From: Solwaraspora sp. WMMD792
GTDB lineage: Bacteria; Actinomycetota; Actinomycetes; Mycobacteriales; Micromonosporaceae
NCBI RefSeq assembly: GCF_029626105.1
Contig: NZ_JARUBH010000009.1
Coordinates: forward strand, 1,426,001 to 1,490,000
Length of the DNA: 64,000 bases
Reading direction: 5' to 3'
Each line of letters starts with the position of its first letter. The first letter of the stretch is position 1. Under the pieces are notes generated by a model. It saw only the letters and a list, made by a program, of their open reading frames with translations, did not search any database and had not been told where the DNA came from. This document shows positions 15,608-24,399 of the stretch, in pieces. A program made the translations under genes and the position numbers.

Positions 15608-17713
15608 GTGACCCAGACGCAGCCCGGCGCCGGTGCCGACGACCCCAAGCCGGACCCCCGACGGGTGTCCGGCTGGTCCTACCTGGTGGAGTTGATCGCA
15701 CTCTGCGGGCTCGTGGTGGCCCAGCCGCTGCTCGACGTGATCGGTCGCAGCCCGGATTTCTTCTTCTTTCACGGTGCCGGACCGGCCGCCGTTCTCACCC
15801 TGGTCGCGGTGATCGTGCTGGTTCCGCCGGTGCTGTTGTGGGGTCTCGGCTGGCTGGCCGGGCTGGCCGGGCCGACGGCCCGGCGGTTGACCCATCTGGC
15901 CCAGCTCGGCGGTCTGACCGTGTTGTTCATCGTACAGATCGGAAAGACGCTGATCGATGTGCGGGGCCCGCTGCTGGTGGTGCTCGCCGTCGTCGTCGCC
16001 ACGGTGCTGCTCGCGGGGTTCGCCAGATCGACGGTCGCCCGGCAGGTACTGCGGGTCGCCGCGGTCGGTCCGCTGGCGTTCGTGCTGCTGTTCGTCTTCG
16101 CCTCGCCGTCGTCGGCGGTGCTGCTCGGCCGGGGGGCGTCCGGCTCGCCGGTGCGCAGCATCGGTCCCCACCCGCCGATCGTCATGATCATCCTCGACGA
16201 GTTCCCGCTGGTGTCGCTGCTCGACGAGCGAGGTGAGATCGACGCCGAGCTGGTGCCGAACTTCGCCCGGCTGGCGGCCGGCTCGACCTGGTACCGCAAC
16301 GCCACCACGGTGAGTGGCAAGACTGTCAACGCCGTGCCGGCGATGCTGACCGGGCGGTACCCGACCGGGGCGTTGACCCCGCACTACTCGCAGCACCCGG
16401 ACAACCTGTTCACCCTGCTCGGACCGGCCTACCAGATCGAGGCCTGGGAGAACGTCACCCAGCTGTGCCCACCGCAGCACTGCCGGGGGCGTCCCGGGCA
16501 GGACCGGGGCAGCCTGCCGGTGATGCTGCGGGAAACCGCGGCACTGTACGGCCAGTTGATCTCACCGGACGATTCGCTGGACGATCCGGCGGCGAGTTTC
16601 CGCGAGCCGACAGTGGCCGATGACATCCGGGCCAACGACAAGTCCCCGGACGTCGGCCCGGAGTTCCGGATGAGCCGGCTGAAGGAGAACCAGCCGGCCA
16701 GGTTCACCGAGTTCCTCGGTTCCCTGCAGCCCCGGGACACCCCGGCGCTGCACTTTCTGCATCTGCTGATGCCCCACTCGCCGTGGACCTATCTGCCGAG
16801 CGGAATGCGGTACGACGGTCCGGGCGGGCTGCCGTACGACGGACCCTGGTGGGCCCGGCTCACCCATCAGCGGCATCTGCAGCAGGTCGGCTACACGGAT
16901 CTGCTGCTCGGCGAGGCGCTGCACACGTTGCGTGCGAACGGCCTCTACGACGACGCGCTGATCGTGGTGACCTCCGACCACGGCGGCAGCTTCAGCGAGG
17001 GGATCACCGGCCGGGAGATAGACGACCAGTTCGCCGCCGCCGCCGAGCTCGCCTGGGTGCCGCTGTTCGTCAAGGAACCCGGCCAACAGGAGGGACGGAT
17101 CGACGACCGCAACTGGGAGCAGGTCGACCTGCTGCCGACCGTCGCCGACCACGCCGGGGTGCAGGTGCCGTGGCGTACCGATGGCATCTCCGCGCTGCGT
17201 GGCGAGCGGGAGACCACCGACAAGCGGTTCGATCCGCGACCGGGCGAACCAGTGACGATCGACGGTCCGGCCCACTTCGCCGCCGTACGGGCGGGTTCCA
17301 GTGCCCGGCCGGTGTTCCCGCCACTGCCGGCGGCCGACCTGATCGGCGCGGCGGTCGACGATCTGACGGTGGTCGGCACCGGCCCGCCGGCGACCGTGAC
17401 GAATCTGTCCGAGTACCAGGACGTCCGGGCGGAGCGCGGCAAGATCCCGGCGCTGGTGCACGGCACCCTGCCGGAGTCGGTGCCGGTCGGCGCCCCGGTC
17501 GCGGTCGCACTGAACGGGCAGGTCGGCACCGTGGTCCAGGCGGCCCGCGACGGTGCTGGTCAGCTCCGGTTCGTCGGGCTGATCCCGGACGAGCGACTGT
17601 TCGTCGCCGGCGCCAACCGGTTGGAGCTGTTCCTGGTGGTCGATCCGGGCCCGGTCAGCGGCGACCCGACTGGGGCCGCGCCGACCGTGCGTCGCCTGCC
17701 CATCACCGGCTGA
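15608..17713 (+). CDS. LtaS-like membrane sulfatase/phosphotransferase
   Basis: 701 residues from a GTG. Residues about 25-185 hold five membrane helices (LVELIALCGLVVAQPLL, AAVLTLVAVIVLVPPVLLW, LLVVLAVVVATVLLAGF and others). The extracytoplasmic alkaline-phosphatase/sulfatase domain follows. Its metal ligands include the Asp of VMIILDEFP and the DH of VVTSDHGGSF, and VSGKTVNAVPAMLTG should hold the nucleophilic Thr/Ser. The layout matches lipoteichoic-acid-synthase-like and phosphoglycerol transferases; actinomycete members are mostly uncharacterised. It is divergent from the P450. Whether it belongs to the terpenoid locus or to envelope metabolism is open. Confidence 0.8.
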   Translation: MTQTQPGAGADDPKPDPRRVSGWSYLVELIALCGLVVAQPLLDVIGRSPDFFFFHGAGPAAVLTLVAVIVLVPPVLLWGLGWLAGLAGPTARRLTHLAQLGGLTVLFIVQIGKTLIDVRGPLLVVLAVVVATVLLAGFARSTVARQVLRVAAVGPLAFVLLFVFASPSSAVLLGRGASGSPVRSIGPHPPIVMIILDEFPLVSLLDERGEIDAELVPNFARLAAGSTWYRNATTVSGKTVNAVPAMLTGRYPTGALTPHYSQHPDNLFTLLGPAYQIEAWENVTQLCPPQHCRGRPGQDRGSLPVMLRETAALYGQLISPDDSLDDPAASFREPTVADDIRANDKSPDVGPEFRMSRLKENQPARFTEFLGSLQPRDTPALHFLHLLMPHSPWTYLPSGMRYDGPGGLPYDGPWWARLTHQRHLQQVGYTDLLLGEALHTLRANGLYDDALIVVTSDHGGSFSEGITGREIDDQFAAAAELAWVPLFVKEPGQQEGRIDDRNWEQVDLLPTVADHAGVQVPWRTDGISALRGERETTDKRFDPRPGEPVTIDGPAHFAAVRAGSSARPVFPPLPAADLIGAAVDDLTVVGTGPPATVTNLSEYQDVRAERGKIPALVHGTLPESVPVGAPVAVALNGQVGTVVQAARDGAGQLRFVGLIPDERLFVAGANRLELFLVVDPGPVSGDPTGAAPTVRRLPITG

Positions 17714-17931
17714 CCCGGGCTGCCAGCAATCACAAAACGTTTGAGCTACGGGTCAATATGTCACATGTCGTATTCCCGTCACGTCAAAGCGTGTTGGGTC
17801 GGATCATCCCACTCAGGCGTCCTCATCATTCCATGAGAATTTCCTCAAGTTTCGGGCGAATCGGTTCCGTAGTCTGCTCCTGCCGTCGAGGGACGGGGCC
17901 GGGGCGTCGACCAACCGAGGAGGAGCCCGCC

Positions 17932-18942
17932 GTGCGAGGAATCACGGATCCGCCACCGACGTACGAGGCCCTGTCGGCGCAGCGGGCGGACGTCGTCGAG
18001 CAGACGACCGCGTTCGTCGACGAGGTGTGCAAGGACAATCCGCAGCTGGCGGGTTCGGTGATCCGGCTGCTGGAGGCCGACTACAAGAACGTCAGCATCC
18101 ATCGGCTGCTGCCGTTGCCGGTCCTCGGAACCATCACCGGCGACGCCCTTCCCGCGGTGCCGGTCTGCGTCCTGTCGCGGCTGTGGTGGACCGGTGCCGA
18201 CATCTTCGACGACCTCAACGACGGTCATTTCGATGCCGAGCGGGTCGGCATTTCTGCGAACGAAGCCATGATCGCGAGTATCGCCTGCCTGACCCTGCTG
18301 CCATCGGCGTTGATCGCGCGGCAGGACCTGACGGCGCAGGTGCGGATGGCGTGGATCGGTCACCTCACCGACGGCAACCTTGACGCCGCCAACGGCCAGC
18401 TGGCCGATATCTCCTCGGTCATTGATGCGGATTCGCTCACCGACGTGATGCGCAGCTACTCCGGCAAGTCCGGTTCCGCGTGTGGCCGGGACCTGGCGAT
18501 GACCGCCCTCCTGGCTGGCGCCGACGCTGCGGCGGTGGCCGGCTGGCGGGAGTTCGGACGCCGGTACGGTGTACTGCGGCAGTTGGCCAACGACTGCAGG
18601 TCGGTGCGCAAAGACGTCTGCGACGACGAGGATCTCGCCAACGGCACCCGGACCCTGCTGCTCGCCCACGCGCTCGTCGGCGCGCCAGCCGACCGCCAGG
18701 AACACATCCGCCGGCTGAGCGAGCGGGCCCGCCTCGACCTGGCCGCCCGCACCGAACTGCGGGGCGAGCTGACGCGTACGGCCGTAGCCGAACGGTACGA
18801 CTCGCACGTCACCGATCTGGGCCGACAGGCGAACCGGATGCTGTTCGATCTGGCCGCGCCGTCACCGTTCCGGGCGGCGGTCGAATGGATGGTCGACGTC
18901 TCCGTCGGGTCGGCCCTCATCGGTGGGCTAACTGTCGGATGA
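17932..18942 (+). CDS. Prenyl-diphosphate-synthase-like class I isoprenoid enzyme
   Basis: 336 residues from a GTG with GAGGAGGAG upstream. The first Asp-rich motif is D90-I-F-D-D94, followed by a later LANGTRTLLLAHALVG segment like the DxxxGKxTL region of polyprenyl synthases. The second metal motif is not DDxxD but N220-D-C-R-S224-V-R-K-D228, which reads as a terpene-synthase NSE-type triad. It may be a GGPP synthase supplying the cyclases, a ComQ-like prenyltransferase, or another class I terpene enzyme. It is the only candidate for the precursor-forming step nearby, but it lies across the sulfatase gene on the other strand. Confidence 0.75.
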   Translation: MRGITDPPPTYEALSAQRADVVEQTTAFVDEVCKDNPQLAGSVIRLLEADYKNVSIHRLLPLPVLGTITGDALPAVPVCVLSRLWWTGADIFDDLNDGHFDAERVGISANEAMIASIACLTLLPSALIARQDLTAQVRMAWIGHLTDGNLDAANGQLADISSVIDADSLTDVMRSYSGKSGSACGRDLAMTALLAGADAAAVAGWREFGRRYGVLRQLANDCRSVRKDVCDDEDLANGTRTLLLAHALVGAPADRQEHIRRLSERARLDLAARTELRGELTRTAVAERYDSHVTDLGRQANRMLFDLAAPSPFRAAVEWMVDVSVGSALIGGLTVG

Positions 18943-18973
18943 CCGGGCGCAGCGGGGCCCTCGACCGGCCCGG

Positions 18974-20326
18974 TCAGGCCGGTTCCTTCTCCGATACCGT
19001 CGGGCGTAGCTGGCGCGCTGCGGCCAGGCCACTGCGTACGGCGCCATCCAGGTAGGGTCCACCGAGGTAGTCGCCCGCGAACGCCAGGCCCGGCAGAGCC
19101 GGCTGCGCGTCGGTGAACTCCCGGGTGCGGCGGACGTGACCCACGTCGAAACGTGGCAGGGCGCGCTCCCAGCGCTGCACGTTGCGCAGTTCGGCACCGC
19201 GCAGCCAGTCGACCGGGCCCAACACCTCGCGGAGGCGGCCGACCACCGCCTCTGCCAGGATGTCGTCGGGCCGCCCGGCGTGCCGATCGAAACCCTCGCC
19301 CGACAGGTACACGTGCACGAGCCTCTCCTCATCCGCGCCGTCGGCCGGGGCCAGCCTGAGATAGGCGTTGACGGCCGCGATCTCGGGCGCCTCGGCGGCG
19401 GGGAACAGCACGGAACCATCGGGAAACGCCGCGCTGGCCGCCCTGACCGTGAACGTCAGTACGGCGGTGCGACCGTAGGAGATTGACCGGAGGTAGGCGA
19501 GGGCCGGCTCGGGCAGGTCCGGCAGGATCGTCGCCGCCTCGCCCGCCGTGGTGGCGCAGACGACCGCGGGCGCCCGGTACGTCGTGATCCCATCGCCGGT
19601 GTCGGCCTCGATGCTGAAGTCTCCCGAGGTCTCGCGCCTGATCCGCCGGACAGTGGTACCCGTTCGGACCTCCACCCCTGCGGCCAGTGCCTGCGGGAAC
19701 CGGGCCAGGCCACCACGCATGCGACGGGAGGCACCGGCGGTCGCGTGGGCCTTGAGGATCGCCAGCAGGACCGGATAGCTCGTCGTCTCCGCGTCCCAGT
19801 AGAGCATGCCCCGCAGCAGCGGCCCGAACAGGTATTCGAGGTTCTCGCTGCCGGCTCGCCGACGTAGAAAGTCCGCGCAGGACATTACGTCCAGGTGGTC
19901 GGCGCGGGCCAGGTCGGCGATGTCGAGGGCACGCCACCGGGCCGCGAGCCCGCCCGCGAAGCGGCACAGACGGAGCTTGGCCGACGCGCCGACGGCGCTG
20001 CCCGCCAGCAGCTTCGAGCCGGGAAGGATGGGGCGCAGCGTACCGTCGCGCACGACATAGGTGCCCTGGTTGTACTCGGACAGCTGCCCTGACACCCCGA
20101 GCTCATCCATCAGCCGCAGCGTCGATGCGTAGAAGGGTGTCACAAAGGCGGCCCCGGCCTCGACCACATGGCCGTTGACGGCCACGCTCCGGACCCGCCC
20201 GCCGATCTGCTCGCCACCCTCGAGAACCAGTACCCGCTGAACGGACCGACGGAGATCGTGTGCCGCGGTCAGACCCGCGACCCCACCGCCGACCACCACG
20301 ACGTCGGCGGATGTTCCGTGCACCAC
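18974..20326 (-). CDS. FAD-dependent amine-oxidase/protoporphyrinogen-oxidase-type oxidoreductase
   Basis: 450 residues. An N-terminal Rossmann FAD motif (VVVVGGGVAGLTAAHDLRR) is followed by GGRVRSVAVNG, and the C-terminal FAD motif is GLAFAGDYLGGPYLDGAV. This is the layout of flavin amine oxidases, HemY-like oxidases and phytoene desaturases. The central substrate domain (residues 85-270) gives no specific match that I can read. It converges on the prenyl-synthase-like gene with only 31 bases between them. A role in diterpenoid oxidation is plausible from position; haem synthesis is less likely because no hem genes are near. Confidence 0.78.
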   Translation of the reverse strand: MVHGTSADVVVVGGGVAGLTAAHDLRRSVQRVLVLEGGEQIGGRVRSVAVNGHVVEAGAAFVTPFYASTLRLMDELGVSGQLSEYNQGTYVVRDGTLRPILPGSKLLAGSAVGASAKLRLCRFAGGLAARWRALDIADLARADHLDVMSCADFLRRRAGSENLEYLFGPLLRGMLYWDAETTSYPVLLAILKAHATAGASRRMRGGLARFPQALAAGVEVRTGTTVRRIRRETSGDFSIEADTGDGITTYRAPAVVCATTAGEAATILPDLPEPALAYLRSISYGRTAVLTFTVRAASAAFPDGSVLFPAAEAPEIAAVNAYLRLAPADGADEERLVHVYLSGEGFDRHAGRPDDILAEAVVGRLREVLGPVDWLRGAELRNVQRWERALPRFDVGHVRRTREFTDAQPALPGLAFAGDYLGGPYLDGAVRSGLAAARQLRPTVSEKEPA

Positions 20327-20552
20327 CAGATCTCTCCCGCGTGAGTCCGTGTCGATCAGAGTGCACTGCCCGGGACGTCGGCCACCGCCGTGTCACCCGG
20401 CGACCGGCCTCTGTCGATGTCCAACCTATCGCGCGGCCGGCTCACCCGGGCGTTCGGGCGACCGCCGGTAATCGGGTCCGGGCCAGGCTTAGCGGAGCGG
20501 GCCGCTGGGTATGTGTCTGCCGGGTGCCGACGCCGGACCGAAGGAGGCGACC

Positions 20553-20738
20553 ATGGTCGGCAGGATGATCAAGCGCTGGGCGGTAGTCGCGGTCGCCGTG
20601 CCGCTGGCGGCAGCCGGGGCGCGCAAGCTCAGCTCGGTGGTGGAGTCCCGTAGGGGCCCGTCGTCGCGTACCTCGAAGCTGCTGCGGCAGGCGGGCGACG
20701 CGCTGCACCGGAACAAGCGGCACCGCGCCAGGCGGTGA
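20553..20738 (+). CDS. Small single-span membrane protein with a basic tail
   Basis: 61 residues from an ATG with AAGGAGG six bases upstream, a near-ideal ribosome-binding site. Residues 6-22 form one hydrophobic helix (IKRWAVVAVAVPLAAAG). The rest is rich in Arg, Lys and Ser and ends HRNKRHRARR. I do not recognise it. It is a monocistronic unit: divergent from the FAD oxidase and followed at once by a strong hairpin. Confidence 0.65.
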   Translation: MVGRMIKRWAVVAVAVPLAAAGARKLSSVVESRRGPSSRTSKLLRQAGDALHRNKRHRARR

Positions 20739-20748
20739 GCCGCGACAG

Positions 20749-20799
20749 GTTGCCCGGTCCGGAGCACGGTCGGGGTCCGTTGTCACCGGACCGGGCAAC
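20749..20799. terminator. Long-stem hairpin between convergent genes
   Basis: A 14-base arm (20749-20762, GTTGCCCGGTCCGG) is exactly complementary to 20786-20799, with a 23-base loop. It lies between the stops of two convergent genes (20738 plus, 20811 minus), so it probably terminates both. Confidence 0.75.
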
Positions 20800-20810
20800 C
20801 GCCTCTCAGG

Positions 20811-21326
20811 TCAGGACGGGCAGTCGCCGGCCGCGCGGCGTTCGGCGATCGCGTCGGCCGCTCCCGAGGCGTACTCGACCAGCATGCCGCCGCCCGGGTC
20901 GAACCGCCAGGCGTCCTGCTCCAACCGCAGTGAGCTGTTGCCCACCGTGTCGTCGCGGCGCCAGGTCAGGTCGACGGCCGTCTCGTTGACCGGGGTCACC
21001 TCCTGCAGCTGGAACTCGACGCCGTCCTGCACCGGGCACGTCTCGTTGGTCTCGACGAACACGTCCTCCGGCACCGACTGCTGGGCCTCGGCGGTCCACA
21101 ACTGCCAGGCACCCGACCAGTCGCCGCTGGCGATCAGGTCGAACTCCTGCTGGGCGACGTCGAGCGCCTCGGCGACGTTGACCTGGATCGGTTCGCGGGT
21201 CTCCGTCGGCGTGTCGACCCCTGGGACGGACGGGGTACCGGGGGACCCCGTCGGGGGCGGGGTGCAGCCGGCGACGAGTGTCAGGGCGGCCACCCCGACG
21301 AGTACGCTCGCGGTAGAGCGGCGCAT
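20811..21326 (-). CDS. Lipoprotein of unknown function
   Basis: 171 residues. A signal peptide (ASVLVGVAALTLVAGC) ends in a clear LVAGC lipobox with the Cys at 21. A Pro/Thr/Gly-rich linker follows, then a compact domain (about 50-165) with ALDVAQQEFDLIASGDWSGA and later TPVNETAVDLTWRRDD. This looks like an NTF2/DUF4878-type helix-plus-sheet domain found in actinomycete lipoproteins. Two further cysteines could form a disulfide. The gene stands alone, convergent with the small membrane protein. Confidence 0.8.
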   Translation of the reverse strand: MRRSTASVLVGVAALTLVAGCTPPPTGSPGTPSVPGVDTPTETREPIQVNVAEALDVAQQEFDLIASGDWSGAWQLWTAEAQQSVPEDVFVETNETCPVQDGVEFQLQEVTPVNETAVDLTWRRDDTVGNSSLRLEQDAWRFDPGGGMLVEYASGAADAIAERRAAGDCPS

Positions 21327-21707
21327 GACCGTTCCTCCTCTCGGTGCGCCTCCGGCAGGGGACGGCTTTGGGAGCGCTACCAGAGGTCAATCTGGCAGCT
21401 TAGGCCCAGCATCAACTTTTGTCGATCACCTGCGGGTGGTCGGATCGGTGCTGTGTATCAGGTGTGTGAAACCTTGTGAACAAAGTTGCGCTGGTGGCCT
21501 CGACCTTTTGGCTGCTCTGCCTCGCCACACGCCGAGATAGTCTCGGTGAACGGGTTTCACCTCTTGTTCACGAACGTTCAGCCTGATAGAACACGGGGGG
21601 TGGCGCGCCGTACTTCGCGGCCCGCTTCGTCGCTCGACCCGCTACCTGAACGCACAGCTACCTGAATGCAAGGTCACCCTCGCCGTTCACGACGGAGGAC
21701 TTCTCCC
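21327..21707. promoter_or_regulatory. Upstream control region of the ABC/Hyu operon
   Basis: 381 bases without a gene. A perfect 15-base dyad CCGAGA-TAG-TCTCGG lies at 21532-21546. Two related blocks with GTGAAACC and TTGTGAACAA-like elements face each other at 21463-21484 and 21552-21576 (the second reads TTTCACC and TTGTTCAC), so GTGAA/TTCAC half-sites occur four times. This suggests an operator for the long operon starting at 21708; the regulator is unknown. No -10/-35 pair is assigned with confidence. Confidence 0.5.
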
Positions 21708-23366
21708 ATGGCTGGTACCTCTCCGCGGGGCGGATCCGCCTCGCCCGCCCTCTCCCGCCGGTCGGTGCTCCAGATCGGGGGCATCGGCGCGTTCCTGTTC
21801 GCCACCGGCGCCTGTGCCTCCGGATCGGGCACCGACGGCTCCGACGACGCCTCCCCGGGCACCGCCGCCGACACCCTGCGGATCGCCGTCTCCAGCTACC
21901 TGAGCAGCTGGGACCAGGACTTCGTCGGCTTCGACCCGATCGCGCTCATGCTGTACAAGAACGTCTTCCCGTACATGATCGACTACGGGGTCACCGAGGT
22001 CGACGGCTCCCGGATCCTCGACACCGAGAACATCGTGGCGACCTTCGCCGAGTCGTTCGAACCCAACGAGGACCAGACCGTCTGGACCCTCAAGTTGCGC
22101 CGGGGCGTCACCTTCGCCAGCGGCAACGAGATGACCGCCGCCGACGTCAAGTGGTCCAAGGACCGGGCGTTCGCCGCCCAGGCCAACGTCGCCGGCATCT
22201 ACCGGACCATCGGCCTGACCGAGCCGGACCAGGTCACCGTGGTCGACGACTACACCGTGCAGTTCACCCAGGCGTTCCCCAGCGCGCTGACCCGGCAGAT
22301 CCAGGCGATCTCGCTGTACGTCTTCGACTCCGAGGAAGCCAAGAAGCACGCCACCGACGCCGACCCGTGGGCCACCGAGTGGTTCGCCAACAACGCCCCG
22401 ACCGGCGGCTACTTCAACGTCGAGCGGGCCGTGCAGGGCCAGGAGATCGTGCTCGCCGCCAACGAGGGCTACCCGGGCCCCGACCCGGCGCAGACCAAGA
22501 CCATCCGGATCTCGGTGGTTCCGGCCGCCGCCAACCAGCGACTCCAGCTGGAGGCCGGCGACATCGACGTGGCGCTGGGCATCGGCCAACGCGACATCGC
22601 CGACCTGAAGAACACCGACGGCGTCAAGGTCATCTCCGCGGCCAGCAACGAGCAGGTCGCCATCCAGATGTCGGTGACCACCGCGCCGTTCGACAACGTC
22701 GACGTCCGCAAGGCGCTCGCCCACGCGGTGCCGTACGACCAGATCATCAACAACGTGTACGGCGGCGACGCCCGCCCGACGAAGAGCCTGGTGCCGCTGG
22801 ACATGCCCGGCTACGACGAGCGCGGCTACCCGTACGGCTACGACCCGGACGCCGCCCGCGCCGCGCTCGCCGCCGCCGGGGTCGACCAGATCAGCTCCGA
22901 GCTGGTCTACGCCACCGACAACGACACCCAGCAGCAGATCGCGGTCCTGGTGCAGAGCGAGGCCCGCAAGGTCGGCATCGAGCTGGAACTGGTCCCGCTG
23001 GACCCGGCCACCCTGGCCGAGCGGCGGCAGCAGAAGAACATCCCGCTGCAGATCACCGCCGGCCAGCTGTGGGTCAACGACGTCGAGTACATGCTGGCCA
23101 CCAGCTTCGTCGAGGGCGCCAACCTCAACTACTCCAACTACGTCAACCCGGAGCTGGAGGAGATCTACGAGCGGTCGCACACCGTCGTCGACCCGGCCGA
23201 GCGCAACGAACTCTGGCTGCGGGTGCAGGAGATCCTGGCCGCCGACGTGCCCTGGGCGATCCTCTGCCAGCCCAACTTCAACCTGCCGGTACGCGAGGAG
23301 GTCAGTGGCTGGGTCCAGCCGATGGACGGGTTGGCCCGGCTGCGTTACCTGAGCGCTTCGGCCTGA
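21708..23366 (+). CDS. ABC transporter substrate-binding lipoprotein, family 5 (peptide/opine/nickel type)
   Basis: 552 residues. The N-terminus combines a twin-arginine motif (SRRSVLQIGG) with a lipobox (FATGAC), so the protein is probably exported folded and lipid-anchored. The mature domain is SBP_bac_5: DTLRIAVSSYLSSWDQ, LKLRRGVTFASGNEMTAADV and VDVRKALAHAVPYDQIINNV are the classic conserved segments. GGAGG lies upstream of the ATG. It is the first gene of an importer operon and should capture the ligand that the downstream enzymes degrade. Ligand class cannot be read from sequence. Confidence 0.93.
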   Translation: MAGTSPRGGSASPALSRRSVLQIGGIGAFLFATGACASGSGTDGSDDASPGTAADTLRIAVSSYLSSWDQDFVGFDPIALMLYKNVFPYMIDYGVTEVDGSRILDTENIVATFAESFEPNEDQTVWTLKLRRGVTFASGNEMTAADVKWSKDRAFAAQANVAGIYRTIGLTEPDQVTVVDDYTVQFTQAFPSALTRQIQAISLYVFDSEEAKKHATDADPWATEWFANNAPTGGYFNVERAVQGQEIVLAANEGYPGPDPAQTKTIRISVVPAAANQRLQLEAGDIDVALGIGQRDIADLKNTDGVKVISAASNEQVAIQMSVTTAPFDNVDVRKALAHAVPYDQIINNVYGGDARPTKSLVPLDMPGYDERGYPYGYDPDAARAALAAAGVDQISSELVYATDNDTQQQIAVLVQSEARKVGIELELVPLDPATLAERRQQKNIPLQITAGQLWVNDVEYMLATSFVEGANLNYSNYVNPELEEIYERSHTVVDPAERNELWLRVQEILAADVPWAILCQPNFNLPVREEVSGWVQPMDGLARLRYLSASA

Positions 23367-23388
23367 CTGTCGGCGGCGACCACCCCTC

Positions 23389-24399
23389 ATGCGTATCGCC
23401 CGCTTCGTCGCCCGCCGGCTGCTGCAGCTCGTACCGGTGCTGCTCGGCGTGATCGTCGCGACCTTCGTCCTGGTCCGGGTGCTCCCCGGGGATCCGATCC
23501 GGACCATCCTCGGCCCGAACGCCACCGAGGTCGAGGCCGCCGCCGCCCGGGCCCGCTACGGACTGGATCAGCCACTGTGGAAACAGTTCCTGGACTACCT
23601 GGGCGGGCTGCTCACCGGTGACCTCGGCACGTCGATCCAGAGCGGCAACGCGGTCGCCGGTGAGCTGGCCCTACGGGTCGGCCCCACCCTGCAACTGGTG
23701 GTGCTGGCGGTCGCCGTGGCGGTGCTCATCGCCGTGGTCGGCGGCATCTGGTCGGCGCGCCGCGCCGACCGGGCCGCCGACCACGGCATCCGGGTGCTGG
23801 CCCTGATCGGCAACTCGGTGCCGGAGTTCTGGCTCGGCCTGGTGCTGGTCCTGGTCGGCTACAGCATGCTCGGCTGGTTCCCGGCCCCCAGCGGCCGGGT
23901 CGACCCGGACACCAACCTCACCCCGATCACCGGCGCCGAGCTGATCGACGCCGCGCTGACCGCCAACGGACCGGCGTTCACCTCCGCGCTGGCCCACCTG
24001 GCGCTGCCGGTGGCCACCCTGGCGATCGTGGTGGTCGCCCCGCTGCTGCGCAGCGTGCGCGCTTCCGCGCTGGAGGTGCTGCACTCCGAGGCGTACACCG
24101 CCGCTGCCGCACACGGGCTGCGCGACCGGCTGCTGCGCCGCGGCTACCTGGTGCGCTCCGCGCTGGTCCGGCTGCCGTCGCTGGCCGCGCTGGTCTTCGG
24201 CACCGCGGTCGGGTCGACCGTGCTGATCGAGTACGTCTACTCGTGGCAGGGCTTCGGCCAGTGGGCGCTGCGCGGGCTGCTCTACCGCGACTTCCCGGTG
24301 GTGCAGGCCTCCGTGCTGCTCATCGCCGTCTGCTACGTCCTCGTCTTCCTGATCGCCGACGTGGTGCACGCGATCCTCGACCCGAGAGTGAAGATCTGA
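23389..24399 (+). CDS. ABC transporter permease, DppB/OppB type
   Basis: 336 residues with about six membrane helices. The N-terminal signature is RRLLQLVPVLLGVIVATFVL, followed by RVLPGDPIRTILGPNAT and a periplasmic loop. The EAA-like coupling loop is in SEAYTAAAAHGLRDRLLRRG, with a C-terminal RDFPVVQASVLL. This is typical of the first permease in dipeptide-type importers. It follows the binding protein by 22 bases and overlaps the second permease by one base (TGATG). Confidence 0.93.
   Translation: MRIARFVARRLLQLVPVLLGVIVATFVLVRVLPGDPIRTILGPNATEVEAAAARARYGLDQPLWKQFLDYLGGLLTGDLGTSIQSGNAVAGELALRVGPTLQLVVLAVAVAVLIAVVGGIWSARRADRAADHGIRVLALIGNSVPEFWLGLVLVLVGYSMLGWFPAPSGRVDPDTNLTPITGAELIDAALTANGPAFTSALAHLALPVATLAIVVVAPLLRSVRASALEVLHSEAYTAAAAHGLRDRLLRRGYLVRSALVRLPSLAALVFGTAVGSTVLIEYVYSWQGFGQWALRGLLYRDFPVVQASVLLIAVCYVLVFLIADVVHAILDPRVKI

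Noticed and set aside
18963-18983. Overlapping GC-rich dyads as a terminator between the prenyl-synthase-like and FAD genes
   Set aside because: Stems are only six pairs and overlap the end of the FAD gene; not distinguishable from chance at this GC content.
21687-23525. 612-codon minus-strand frame opposite the binding-protein gene
   Set aside because: Gly/Val/Asp/Arg-rich antisense frame without motifs; the plus strand encodes a clear SBP_bac_5 protein.
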